Shown one piece after another: positions 15,152 through 23,272 of a stretch of 38,072 nucleotides of DNA (its first letter is position 1; every line of letters begins with the position of its first letter). Source of the stretch: Oerskovia douganii (lineage in GTDB: Bacteria; Actinomycetota; Actinomycetes; Actinomycetales; Cellulomonadaceae); contig NZ_JACSPN010000005.1 in the NCBI RefSeq assembly GCF_015142735.1, positions 1 to 38,072 on the forward strand, in the 5' to 3' direction. The notes under the pieces were generated by a model. It saw nothing but the letters and a program-made list of their open reading frames with translations, did not search any database and was not told where the DNA came from. Made by a program: the position numbers and the translations under genes.

Positions 15152-15204
15152 AGAACGGGGTTGAGGTCGTCATTTGACGAATGACGACCTCAACCCCGTT
15201 CTCG
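15152..15204. repeat. 53-bp palindrome, copy 2 (downstream of the copD/ctaG gene)
   Basis: Arms 15152-15173 and 15181-15202 are perfectly complementary (22 bp) around TTGACGA. It begins 12 bases past the stop of the CopD/CtaG gene (15217, minus strand), where it can terminate that gene. It matches copy 1 at 51 of 53 positions. A decayed half-copy, CGAGAACGAGGTT at 15128-15140, differs by one base from the arm of copy 1. The remaining sequence between the DUF559 start and this repeat (15035-15127) shows no other feature. Confidence 0.9.
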
Positions 15205-15216
15205 GCGACGAAGGGA

Positions 15217-17415
15217 TCAGTCCTTCGTGTCCTGCTCCGCCATCTTTGCGAGCATCCGGTTGTACTCGTCCATCTCGACGTCGCCGTCCTTGTCCACGCG
15301 CCGGTCGCGGCGTCGGGCGTCCTTCTCGTCGGACCGCGCCCACATGACCGCGACGACGATCGCGAGCGAGAGCGTCGGCAGCTCGCCGATGCCCCACGCG
15401 ACGCCGCCGCCGCGCTGCTGGTCGGCGATCGCGCTGATGCCCCAGTCGTGCCCCATGAGCCCGAACCACTCGGGCACGAGGAGCTGCGTCCCGGTCGTGA
15501 GCGACACCCCGAAGAACGCGTGGAACGCCATGGTGACGAGCAGGAGCAGGAGCCGCTGGGGCCAGCCGGGTCGGCGCGGGCCCGGGTCGATCCCGACGAG
15601 CGCGTTGGCGAACAGGTACCCGGCGAGCGTGAAGTGCAGGAGCATCACGAGGTGCCCGACGTACGTCGTCATCGCGAGCTCGAACGCCGGGGTGTAGTAG
15701 AAGACGATCATCGACCCGGCGAAGTTGATCGCGGCGACGATCGGGTTGGCGAAGAACTGCCCCCACCTCGAGGTCACGAGCGCCAGGACCCACTCGCGCG
15801 GGCCCCGCGAGCCGTCCTTGCGCACGGGCACGGCCCGCAGCAGCAGGGTCACGGGCGCGGCCAGCACGAGGAAGATGGGCACGACCATCGCGAGCACCAT
15901 GTGCTGGACCATGTGCGCGCTGAACAGCACGTGGCCGTACACCGCGGGCCCACCGTTGGTCACCCAGAACAGCACGAGGATCCCCGCGCACCACGAGACG
16001 GTGCGGCCCAGGGGCCACTTGTCGCCGCGCCTCGCGAGCCGCCGGACCCAGCGCAGGTAGACGACGAGGGCCGCGACGCACGCGAACGCGGGCAGCAGGT
16101 CCCAGCGCCACTCGCTGAACCAGCGGCCGAGGTCCGGCTCGGGGGGCAACGGGTGCCCGGTCACGAGCTCGGCCGGGGTCGGGAGCGCGATCGGCTCGTC
16201 CGGCACGGGCGGCGCCGTGGAACCGAGCGCGACGGCCACGCCCGACACCGCGCCCATGACGAGCAGCTCGACCGCGACGAGCCGCCAGAACAACCAGGTC
16301 GCGGCCTTCTCGGCGGCGGCCTTCCCCGGGGCAGCGCCGTTCGTCGCAGAGCCCTTCCCGACGGCGGAGCCCCCCGCCGTCCCCGGCCCGCCTGCGGCGG
16401 TGGTCGTCCGGGCGGCACCGCCGGCCGTGCCCGTCCTGCCGGTGGCCCCCGCCTGGAGCCGGCGCACGACGAGCTCGCGGTGCGCGAACCCGATCGCGCC
16501 GAGCACGACGATGAGGCCGACCTTGACGAGGATGAGGACCCCGTAGTCGGTGCTCAGGCCGTCGACGCCGCCGAGGCGGATCCAGGCGTTCGCGACGCCC
16601 GAGACGGCGACCGCCACGAAGGACCAGCCCGCGATCGCGGAGTAGCGCGAGACGGACGAGGCGAACGCGGCCCGGTCGAGGCCGCCGCGCAGCCGCACGA
16701 TCGCGAGCACGCCGAGCCCACCGATCCACAGGGCCGCGCCGCCGAGGTGGAGGAACATCGAGGAGATCGCGAGCTCGTGGCTCGCGGCGCCGGCGGTGTG
16801 ACCCGTGTTGGCCTGGAACGCGAGGGCGGTCAGCGCGAGCAGCGCCGTCCACAGGGCACCGGTCGCGGTGCGGACCGCGAGCGCGCACGCCGAGGTGACG
16901 GCGGCGACGATCACGACGCCGAGCAGGCTGCGGCCGAGCGAGATCTGGGTGACGAACGCTGCGAGCTGCTCGCCGAACCCGACGCTCGTGACGGGCATGC
17001 TCGACAGGACCGAGTAGCGCAGGATCGTCTGTGCCACGGTGAGCACCGCCCACACGGCCGAGGCCGCGCCCGCCACGCCGAGGGCCTTGCGCAGGGGCGG
17101 GCCGGCCGGGAGCACGCAGGCCGCGAGCACGAGCGACCCGATGGTCAGGGCGATCGCGAGCTCGGTCAGGGTCGTGGTGATCGGCAGACCCCAGCGGGCG
17201 ACCACCCCGGGGTCGGCGAACCCTTCGAGCGCCCGGAAGGCGCCGGAGAAGGCGCCCGCCGCGACGACCGAGAGGATCGCCACGACCACGGCCGCGGGCC
17301 CGGCGAGCACGAGCCACCAGGGGTTGCGCGGGTGGTCGGCGGCGTCCCGGCCGGCGGGCTGCGCGGTCCGGTCGGGCGCGGTTCCTGGGGTGCTGCGGGG
17401 GGCGGTGGCGGTCAC
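15217..17415 (-). CDS. CopD/CtaG fusion: copper resistance and cytochrome c oxidase assembly protein
   Basis: A 732-residue polytopic membrane protein. The N-terminal half (residues ~20-310) is CopD-like, with many transmembrane helices and histidines such as NTGHTAGAASHELAISSMFLHLGG. The C-terminal half (~430-700) is CtaG of the caa3-oxidase type, with HVLFSAHMVQHMVLAMVVP, LHFTLAGYLFANALVG and VTMAFHAFFGVSL supplying the histidine-rich helices. CopD moves copper across the membrane and CtaG helps deliver it to cytochrome oxidase, so a fusion is logical and common in actinobacteria. A Gly/Ala/Thr-rich linker (about 330-370) joins the halves. The GTG at 17415 was chosen because TACCCT (17427-17422) lies exactly 6 nt before it, indicating a leaderless transcript; a longer frame to 17619 looks non-coding. 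Confidence 0.9.
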   Translation of the reverse strand: MTATAPRSTPGTAPDRTAQPAGRDAADHPRNPWWLVLAGPAAVVVAILSVVAAGAFSGAFRALEGFADPGVVARWGLPITTTLTELAIALTIGSLVLAACVLPAGPPLRKALGVAGAASAVWAVLTVAQTILRYSVLSSMPVTSVGFGEQLAAFVTQISLGRSLLGVVIVAAVTSACALAVRTATGALWTALLALTALAFQANTGHTAGAASHELAISSMFLHLGGAALWIGGLGVLAIVRLRGGLDRAAFASSVSRYSAIAGWSFVAVAVSGVANAWIRLGGVDGLSTDYGVLILVKVGLIVVLGAIGFAHRELVVRRLQAGATGRTGTAGGAARTTTAAGGPGTAGGSAVGKGSATNGAAPGKAAAEKAATWLFWRLVAVELLVMGAVSGVAVALGSTAPPVPDEPIALPTPAELVTGHPLPPEPDLGRWFSEWRWDLLPAFACVAALVVYLRWVRRLARRGDKWPLGRTVSWCAGILVLFWVTNGGPAVYGHVLFSAHMVQHMVLAMVVPIFLVLAAPVTLLLRAVPVRKDGSRGPREWVLALVTSRWGQFFANPIVAAINFAGSMIVFYYTPAFELAMTTYVGHLVMLLHFTLAGYLFANALVGIDPGPRRPGWPQRLLLLLVTMAFHAFFGVSLTTGTQLLVPEWFGLMGHDWGISAIADQQRGGGVAWGIGELPTLSLAIVVAVMWARSDEKDARRRDRRVDKDGDVEMDEYNRMLAKMAEQDTKD

Positions 17416-17611
17416 CCGACCAGGGTAGGCGGCTCGCGGTGCATCGCGGTATTCCCGCGGTCCGCTGCGTTCCTCGCCCGCGACGGGCCCGCCGTGGCCC
17501 GAGCGCCCCGACCGGGCGTGCGTCCGCGCTGGCATACTGGGCCGGGTTCGCAACGGCGTCCCCTCCGGGGCGAGGCGCCCTGACCGCCCCGAGCCCGCGA
17601 AGGACCCCACG

Positions 17612-18610
17612 ATGGCCACAGGTCACGGCAGCATCTCCACGACGGACCTGGACCGCGCGGGCCACCTGCTCAAGCGGGTCGAGCAGGTGTTCGACCAGCG
17701 CGTCGTCGGGCAGGAGGCCCTGCGCACGGCCCTGGTCAGCTCGCTCCTCGCCGGTGGCCACATCCTGCTGGAGTCGGTCCCGGGCCTCGCCAAGACCACC
17801 GCGGCCCAGACGCTGGCGGCGGCGATCGACGGCTCGTTCCACCGCATCCAGTGCACGCCGGACCTCATGCCCAACGACATCGTGGGCACGCAGATCTACA
17901 ACTACGCGACCGGGGCGTTCACCACGCAGCTCGGGCCCGTGCACGCGAACCTGGTGCTGCTCGACGAGATCAACCGGTCGAGCGCCAAGACGCAGTCGGC
18001 GATGCTCGAGGCCATGCAGGAGAAGCAGACGTCGATCGGCGGCGAGAACTTCCCGCTGCCCTCGCCGTTCATGGTGGTCGCGACGCAGAACCCCATCGAG
18101 GAGGAGGGCACGTACGTGCTGCCCGAGGCCCAGATGGACCGCTTCCTCATGAAGGAGGTGCTGACCTACCCTGCACCGGCGCAGGAGCTGGAGATCCTGG
18201 ACCGCATCTCGACGGGCCGCATGACGGCGCCCATCACGGCCGAGCCCGTCAGCATCGAGGACGTCGTGTTCCTCCAGCGCCTGGTCGACGACGTGTACGT
18301 CGACGAGTCGATCAAGCGGTACATCGTCGACCTCATCAACACGACGCGCCTGTCGGGGCCGCGGCCCGTCCCGGGCCTGGCGCAGCACGTGCGCGTCGGG
18401 GCGAGCCCTCGCGGCGGGATCGCGCTCATGCGTGTGGGCCAGGCGCTCGCGATCCAGGCCGGGCGGGCGTTCGTCGTGCCGGACGACATCAAGGCCGTGC
18501 GCTACGCGGTCCTGCGCCACCGCCTGGTGCGCACGTTCGACGCGCTCGCGAACGACGTCCCGCCCGAGCAGCTCATCGACGCCGTGTTCGACGCGGTCCC
18601 CACCCCGTAG
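17612..18610 (+). CDS. MoxR family AAA+ ATPase
   Basis: A 332-residue MoxR-type AAA+ ATPase, thought to act as a chaperone that activates VWA-domain partners. The P-loop is LLESVPGLAKTT with Lys61, Walker B is LVLLDEINRSSAKTQSAMLEAM, sensor 1 is VVATQNPIEEEGTYVLPEAQ, and the C-terminal lid region is present. The first P-loop glycine is replaced by Ser55 (usual form GVPGLAKT). The ATG at 17612 has GAAGGA 7 nt upstream. A possible -10 element, CATACT, lies at 17533-17538 in the 196-bp gap that separates it from the divergent CopD/CtaG gene. It is the first gene of a six-gene unit with DUF58, VWA and TPR proteins, the standard MoxR set. Confidence 0.95.
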   Translation: MATGHGSISTTDLDRAGHLLKRVEQVFDQRVVGQEALRTALVSSLLAGGHILLESVPGLAKTTAAQTLAAAIDGSFHRIQCTPDLMPNDIVGTQIYNYATGAFTTQLGPVHANLVLLDEINRSSAKTQSAMLEAMQEKQTSIGGENFPLPSPFMVVATQNPIEEEGTYVLPEAQMDRFLMKEVLTYPAPAQELEILDRISTGRMTAPITAEPVSIEDVVFLQRLVDDVYVDESIKRYIVDLINTTRLSGPRPVPGLAQHVRVGASPRGGIALMRVGQALAIQAGRAFVVPDDIKAVRYAVLRHRLVRTFDALANDVPPEQLIDAVFDAVPTP

Positions 18611-18621
18611 GGCGCAGGTCC

Positions 18622-19617
18622 ATGACAGACGTGTCGCGACTGGCCCAGGTGCGGGCCAGGCTCGAGCTCCCGCTGGCCCGGCGGGCCTCGGGGCTGCTCG
18701 AGGGGCGGCACCGGTCGATCCTCAAGGGGCACGGGCAGGACTTCGACGACCTCCACCTGTACGCGCCGGGCGAGGACGTGGGCGACATCGACTGGAAGTC
18801 GAGCGCCCGTGCGGGCATCCCCGTGGTGCGCCGCTTCGCCCGCGAGTCCAACGTCAACCTGGTCCTCGTCGTGGACACGGGCCGCAACATGGGCGCGACC
18901 GCGGCGAGCGGGGAACCGAAGGCGGACGTCGTGGCCTTCTGCTGCGCTCTCGTCGCATACCTCGCGCGCGACCGTGGCGACCGGGTCGCGCTCGTCGCGG
19001 GGGACGCGGGGCGGCTCGTGCAGCTCCCGCCCCGTGCCGGGACGCAGGACCTCGAGCTCCTGCTCCGCACGGTCGAGGGGCGGCTGGGCGTCGACGCACC
19101 GGCGAGCGACCTGAACCGCGCGCTCGACCGCGCCCTGCACGCGTTCCGTCGCCGCTCGCTCATGGTCGTCGTGACCGACGAGGCCCGCCCGGGTCCCGAG
19201 CACGAGGTCCTGCTGCGGCGCCTGCGCGTGCGCCACGAGGTCATGGTCGTCGCGGTCGCGGACCTGTCGCCGGTCGGGGCGCCGCCGCCCGTGCCAGGCA
19301 CCGCACCGTCCGCAGCCGCACCGTCCGCAGCCGCACCGGCTGGACCGGCCGCCCCAGCGGGGCCCGCCGGGCGGACCCGCGCGCGCCGCGGCCTCGGCCC
19401 GGTCGCCGACGTCGACGGCACGCTCGACCTGCCGCCCTTCCTGCGCGGCCGGGCGGACGTCGCGGCGGGCGCGGCGCAGGCCGCGCAGGCCCGGCGCGAG
19501 TCCGTGGTGGCCCTGCTGCGCACCCTCCAGGTGGAGGCCGTGAGCGTGACGGGGACCGACGACGTCGTGCCGCGTTTCGTCGAGCTCCTGGGGAGGCAGA
19601 AGCGTGCCCGACGATGA
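18622..19617 (+). CDS. DUF58 domain protein
   Basis: A 331-residue DUF58 protein, the regular companion of MoxR ATPases. Its signature YAPGEDVGDIDWKSSAR lies at about residues 49-65, followed by a degenerate VWA-like fold (LVLVVDTGRNMG; SLMVVVTDEARPGPEHE). It lacks membrane helices. A Pro/Ala-rich low-complexity stretch near residues 225-255 arises from tandem repeats of ACCGTCCGCAGCCGC-like units at about 19304-19340 and looks like a flexible linker. The ATG at 18622 follows the MoxR stop by 11 bases. The 3' end overlaps the next gene by 14 bases, so translation is coupled. The function is not established; a role as a MoxR partner in envelope assembly is inferred. Confidence 0.9.
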   Translation: MTDVSRLAQVRARLELPLARRASGLLEGRHRSILKGHGQDFDDLHLYAPGEDVGDIDWKSSARAGIPVVRRFARESNVNLVLVVDTGRNMGATAASGEPKADVVAFCCALVAYLARDRGDRVALVAGDAGRLVQLPPRAGTQDLELLLRTVEGRLGVDAPASDLNRALDRALHAFRRRSLMVVVTDEARPGPEHEVLLRRLRVRHEVMVVAVADLSPVGAPPPVPGTAPSAAAPSAAAPAGPAAPAGPAGRTRARRGLGPVADVDGTLDLPPFLRGRADVAAGAAQAAQARRESVVALLRTLQVEAVSVTGTDDVVPRFVELLGRQKRARR

Positions 19618-20119
19618 GCTCTACGCCCCGGTCCTGTACAGCGGCTGGTGGGCGGCCCTCGGGGTCCTCCTGCTCCTGCTGGTCGTGGGATGGGTCGTGT
19701 TCGCGGTCCTGTCGACGCGCGCGTCGGCGCAGGAGAAGGCGTTGTCCGTGCCTCCTCACCTGGTGAGCGGCCCCTACGACCCGTACGCGGGTCTGCGCGC
19801 CGAGTTCGAGTCCCGTCTCGCGGGTGTCGAGCAGCGCTATCTCGCGGGCGAGCTCGACGAGCGCGCCCTGCACCTGGCGCTGTCCCGGGAGGTCCGCGGC
19901 TTCGCGTCGGGCCGGCTGGGGGTCGACGCGTCGGTCCTGACGCTGTCCGAGATCGAGCGCCTGACCGGGGCCCAGCACCTGACGCGCCTCATCGCGCGCT
20001 ACTACCGGCCGTCGTTCGCGGAGGACGACGGCGAGCAGTCGGCGCACCGGGAGCAGGGTGTCTCGCCCGGGGGCAGGGAGTCCATCGACCGTGCCCGCTC
20101 GGTGGTGAGGACGTGGTGA
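19604..20119 (+). CDS. Membrane protein of the MoxR operon (DUF4381-like position)
   Basis: A 171-residue protein with one N-terminal membrane helix (WWAALGVLLLLLVVGWVVFA, about residues 15-34) and a cytoplasmic helical domain with basic and acidic stretches (FESRLAGVEQRYLAGELDER). In other MoxR operons a small membrane protein of the DUF4381 type stands between DUF58 and the VWA genes; the position and layout fit, but I could not confirm the family by motif. The GTG at 19604 has GGGGAGG about 6 nt upstream. It overlaps DUF58 by 14 nt and the next gene by 4 nt (GTGA). It probably links the cytoplasmic ATPase to the membrane-bound VWA proteins. Confidence 0.75.
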   Translation: MPDDELYAPVLYSGWWAALGVLLLLLVVGWVVFAVLSTRASAQEKALSVPPHLVSGPYDPYAGLRAEFESRLAGVEQRYLAGELDERALHLALSREVRGFASGRLGVDASVLTLSEIERLTGAQHLTRLIARYYRPSFAEDDGEQSAHREQGVSPGGRESIDRARSVVRTW

Positions 20120-21195
20120 CCGCACTGACCCCGGGGCCGCAGGGCGCCTCGATCCTGTGGCCGTGGCTGCTCGCCGCGGTCCTGGTCCTGGCCCTCGCGG
20201 CGGGTGCGGCGGCCTGGTGGCTCGCGCGCCGCCGTCGGGAACGGGCGCAGAAGGCGCGGCCCGACGACGTCACGTGGGTCGCGAACTCGGCGTACCTCGC
20301 GCAGGTCCCCGCGTTCGCGGCCTGGGTGCGCCGCTACCGGGCGCTGCAGGTCGGGGGGCTCGTGGGCCTGCTCGTCGCGCTGGTCGGCGTCGGCGCGGTG
20401 GCCGCGCGCCCCGTCGAGACCGAGGTGGTCGTGGACCGGCTGGGGACCCGGGACATCGTCCTGTGCCTCGACGTGTCCGGCTCGATGACGGCCTACGACG
20501 GCGAGATCCTCAAGGTCTACTCGGAGCTGGTCGACAACTTCGAGGGCGAGCGGATCGCGCTGTCGATCTTCAACTCGACCTCGCGCACCGTGTTCCCCCT
20601 GACCGACGACTACGCCCTGGTCCAGGAGGAGCTCGCGGCGGGCGTCGCGGCGTTCGACAAGGACCCGAGCACGCTCGACTTCAGCAGCGGGCGCGACGAG
20701 AAGGACATCCTCGAGTTCCTCACGTACACCGCGGGCACGCTCGCGAACGAGTCCGCCGCGAGCCTCATCGGCGACGGCCTCGCGAACTGTGCGCTGCAGT
20801 TCGACGAGGAGGCCTCGGACCGGTCGCGCTCGATCATCCTCGCGACCGACAACTACGTCGCGGGCGAGCCGATCTACACGCTCGAGGAGGCCACGGCGCT
20901 CGTCGCCTCGCGCGACATCACGCTGCACGGGATCTACGGCGGCTCCGAGCTGTACGCGGGCACGCCCGAGGAGGTCGAGTACCGCGACGTGGTCGAGGCG
21001 GGCGGCGGGCTGTACTTCCTCGCGGGCGACCCGCAGGCTGTCGAGGGCATGGTCGAGGAGGTCGTCACGCAGCAGGCGGTCGAGCTCGACGCGACCCCCG
21101 AGGTGATCGTGACGGACCTGCCGACGCTCCTGTTCCTCGTGGGGACCGCCGGCGTCGCGCTCCTCCTCGTCGTCGCCTGGAGGCTGCGCGAATGA
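20116..21195 (+). CDS. VWA domain membrane protein (BatA-like)
   Basis: A 359-residue protein with two N-terminal membrane helices (about 15-37 and 77-97), a VWA domain between about residues 112 and 315, and a C-terminal helix (LLFLVGTAGVALLLVVAW). The metal-ion site is complete in its first element: Asp119-Val-Ser-Gly-Ser in CLDVSGSM. ILATDNYVAGEP supplies the later acidic residue. The helices at both ends place the VWA domain on one side of the membrane, as in aerotolerance (Bat) proteins. A GTG at 20116 overlaps the previous stop (GTGA); GTG at 20113 is an alternative. VWA proteins are the usual substrates of MoxR ATPases, so this is likely remodelled by the ATPase encoded at 17612. Confidence 0.9.
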   Translation: MTALTPGPQGASILWPWLLAAVLVLALAAGAAAWWLARRRRERAQKARPDDVTWVANSAYLAQVPAFAAWVRRYRALQVGGLVGLLVALVGVGAVAARPVETEVVVDRLGTRDIVLCLDVSGSMTAYDGEILKVYSELVDNFEGERIALSIFNSTSRTVFPLTDDYALVQEELAAGVAAFDKDPSTLDFSSGRDEKDILEFLTYTAGTLANESAASLIGDGLANCALQFDEEASDRSRSIILATDNYVAGEPIYTLEEATALVASRDITLHGIYGGSELYAGTPEEVEYRDVVEAGGGLYFLAGDPQAVEGMVEEVVTQQAVELDATPEVIVTDLPTLLFLVGTAGVALLLVVAWRLRE

Positions 21196-22244
21196 CCGTC
21201 CAGCCGTTGATCCCCCTGTGGGCGTGGGCCGTGGTGTTCGTACCGCTGCTCGGGCTCGCCGTGTGGCAGCTCGTGGTCGCGCTGCGTGCGTCGTCCGGCT
21301 CGGGCGGGGCCCGCCAGGGGGTTCCCGCCGGGCCACGCGGCGCCTGGGCCCGGCGCACCGCGCTCGTCGCCGTCCTCGCCGTGGTCGGCCTCGGGCCCTC
21401 CGTCCCCGTGACGGAGCGCGACACGTCGGTCGCGAACGTCGACATGTTCTTCGTGGTCGACCGCACGGGATCCATGGCCGCGGAGGACTTCGACGGCACG
21501 GACGAGCGCCTCGTGGGCGTGCGCCACGACATCGCGAGCCTGACGGGTGACATCCCGGGGGCCCGCTACTCGATCATCTCGTTCGACTCCCAGGCCTCGC
21601 GCCAGCTCCCGCTCACGACCGACGCCCGCGCCATCACGTCCTGGGCCGACACGTTCAAGCGCGAGATCACGCTCTACTCGAAGGGGTCGCTCACGGACCG
21701 GCCCCTCGACGAGCTGTCGGCAGCGCTCCAGGGGGCCGCGACGGACCGCCCGTCGAACGTGCGCCTCGTGTTCTTCCTGTCCGACGGCGAGCAGACCGCG
21801 AGCGGCGAGCCCCGCTCGTACGAGGACCTCGCGCCCTTCGTGGACGGTGGCGCCGTCCTGGGCTACGGCACCCCGGAGGGTGGTCGCATGAAGGAGTACG
21901 CACCGGGCGAGGACCCGGCCACCGCCGCGTACATCAAGGACCCGTCGCGGTCGACGATCACGGACACCGAGTCGCCCGACGCGCTGTCCGTGATCGACGA
22001 GGAGAACCTGCGCGCGGTCGCGACCCAGCTCGGGGTGCCGTACGTGCACCGCGAGACCGCAGGCCCGACGGCGGAGCTCGTCGCGGGCGTCGACCCCCAG
22101 CAGGTCGCGGCGGACGGCCGGCGCACGGTCACGTCCTACCGGCCCGTGGTGTGGCCGCTCGCGCTCGTGGCCGCGGTGCTCCTCGGGTTCGAGGCGTGGG
22201 CTGCCGGCCGGTCCGCGGCCCGACGCGTGGGGGTGCGCGCATGA
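21192..22244 (+). CDS. VWA domain membrane protein (BatB-like)
   Basis: A 350-residue second VWA protein. Its layout matches the first: N-terminal helices (about 7-29 and 52-70), a VWA domain, and a C-terminal helix (VVWPLALVAAVLLGFEAWAAG). The metal site reads Asp90-Arg-Thr-Gly-Ser in FFVVDRTGSMAAED, a DxTGS variant, while FFLSDGEQ gives the later acidic position. A long insertion, GTPEGGRMKEYAPGEDP to ITDTESPDAL, differs from the first VWA protein and may contact a partner. The ATG overlaps the previous stop by 4 nt (ATGA), and its own stop overlaps the next start likewise. The two VWA proteins probably form a heteromer; that is inference from pairing. Confidence 0.9.
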   Translation: MTVQPLIPLWAWAVVFVPLLGLAVWQLVVALRASSGSGGARQGVPAGPRGAWARRTALVAVLAVVGLGPSVPVTERDTSVANVDMFFVVDRTGSMAAEDFDGTDERLVGVRHDIASLTGDIPGARYSIISFDSQASRQLPLTTDARAITSWADTFKREITLYSKGSLTDRPLDELSAALQGAATDRPSNVRLVFFLSDGEQTASGEPRSYEDLAPFVDGGAVLGYGTPEGGRMKEYAPGEDPATAAYIKDPSRSTITDTESPDALSVIDEENLRAVATQLGVPYVHRETAGPTAELVAGVDPQQVAADGRRTVTSYRPVVWPLALVAAVLLGFEAWAAGRSAARRVGVRA

Positions 22245-23248
22245 GCGACAACGGTGTCCCGCCGCGCCCCGGCCCGTTCTTCCCGCAGACCGGTCGGCCC
22301 GGCACGCGCTCCCCCCAGCGGGCGGCGATGCGCTCGAGGAGGCTGCGCCGTCGGGCACTGCTGCTCCTGCTGCCCGTGCCCCTGCTGGTCGCCGCGCTCG
22401 TCCTCGGCACCAAGCTCGCCTTCCTGCCCGTGATCGCCTCCTACGCCTCCGGGCGCTACGACGCGAACGACTACTCGGAGGCCGCCACGAACTTCGGCCT
22501 GCAGAAGACGATGAACGTCGTCGACCCGTGGAAGGCCTGGTACAACACGGGTACCGCACTCCACCGGTCCGGCGACGACGTCGCCGCGATCTCGGACCTG
22601 CACCGCGCCTACGACCTCGCCGAGGACGAGGCACCCGCGGTGCGCTGCCGCATCCAGGTCAACCTCTCGATCTCGTACGAGACCTCGGGCGACTTCGAGA
22701 CGACCATGGCCGAGGACTACCTCGCCCAGAAGGTGGCGCTCGAGGAGGCGCTCGCCGCTCGCGACGCGGGCCAGGACTACAACCAGTTCCTGGTCGACCC
22801 GGAGGGCGACGGCACGGACATCGACCCCCAGGACCTGCAGGACGAGGCGACCACCTGGTTCTCGTACGCCGAGCGGTCCTACGCGACCGCCGAGCAGGTC
22901 CGGGGGTGGCCGGGCTGCGAGGACCAGCCGGAGCAGGAGAAGGAGCAGAACCAGGAGTCGACCCAGCGCCTGCAGGACAAGCAGCAGCAGGCGAGGGACG
23001 CCCAGCCGGAACCCGACCCCACCGCCCCGGAGACCCCGGACGGGGAGGAAGAGGGCGAGACCCCGGACGGGGCCGACCAGAGCGAGCAGGAGCGCGCCGA
23101 GGCCGAACGGCAGGAGAAGCTGCAGCAGCAGGACTCCGAGGCCCGGGACGACGAGGAGCAGAGCCGCCAGGAGTACGAGGAGTACTTCGGCGGCGACGAG
23201 CCGACGGGCGGCGCGGGCGACGGGGGCGGTTCCTCGAAGAACTGGTGA
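22241..23248 (+). CDS. TPR-like membrane protein with charged tail
   Basis: A 335-residue protein, last in the operon. It has an N-terminal basic stretch, one membrane helix (LLLLLPVPLLVAALVLGTKLAF, about 40-61), then a region resembling tetratricopeptide repeats (YDANDYSEAATNFGLQKTMN, WKAWYNTGTALHRSGD), and a C-terminal ~110 residues rich in Gln, Glu and Asp (EQEKEQNQESTQRLQDKQQQ) likely to form a coiled coil or stay unfolded. BatC/BatB-C proteins in other MoxR operons have the same combination of helix and TPR. The ATG overlaps the previous stop by 4 nt. The charged tail is probably a docking surface. No BatD-like protein follows; the next gene, 24 bases on, is on the other strand. Confidence 0.8.
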   Translation: MSDNGVPPRPGPFFPQTGRPGTRSPQRAAMRSRRLRRRALLLLLPVPLLVAALVLGTKLAFLPVIASYASGRYDANDYSEAATNFGLQKTMNVVDPWKAWYNTGTALHRSGDDVAAISDLHRAYDLAEDEAPAVRCRIQVNLSISYETSGDFETTMAEDYLAQKVALEEALAARDAGQDYNQFLVDPEGDGTDIDPQDLQDEATTWFSYAERSYATAEQVRGWPGCEDQPEQEKEQNQESTQRLQDKQQQARDAQPEPDPTAPETPDGEEEGETPDGADQSEQERAEAERQEKLQQQDSEARDDEEQSRQEYEEYFGGDEPTGGAGDGGGSSKNW

Positions 23249-23272
23249 CGGTGCCGTCGTCCTGCCGGCGGC

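Noticed and set aside
15170-18520. A 1,116-codon minus-strand frame ending RTGLRSSFVK
   Set aside because: It shadows the CopD/CtaG and MoxR genes; its C-terminus only reflects reading through palindrome copy 2, and composition is non-protein-like.
19304-19340. Tandem ACCGTCCGCAGCCGC-like units in the DUF58 gene as a mobile repeat
   Set aside because: The units keep the reading frame and encode a Pro/Ala linker, as is common in actinobacterial proteins.
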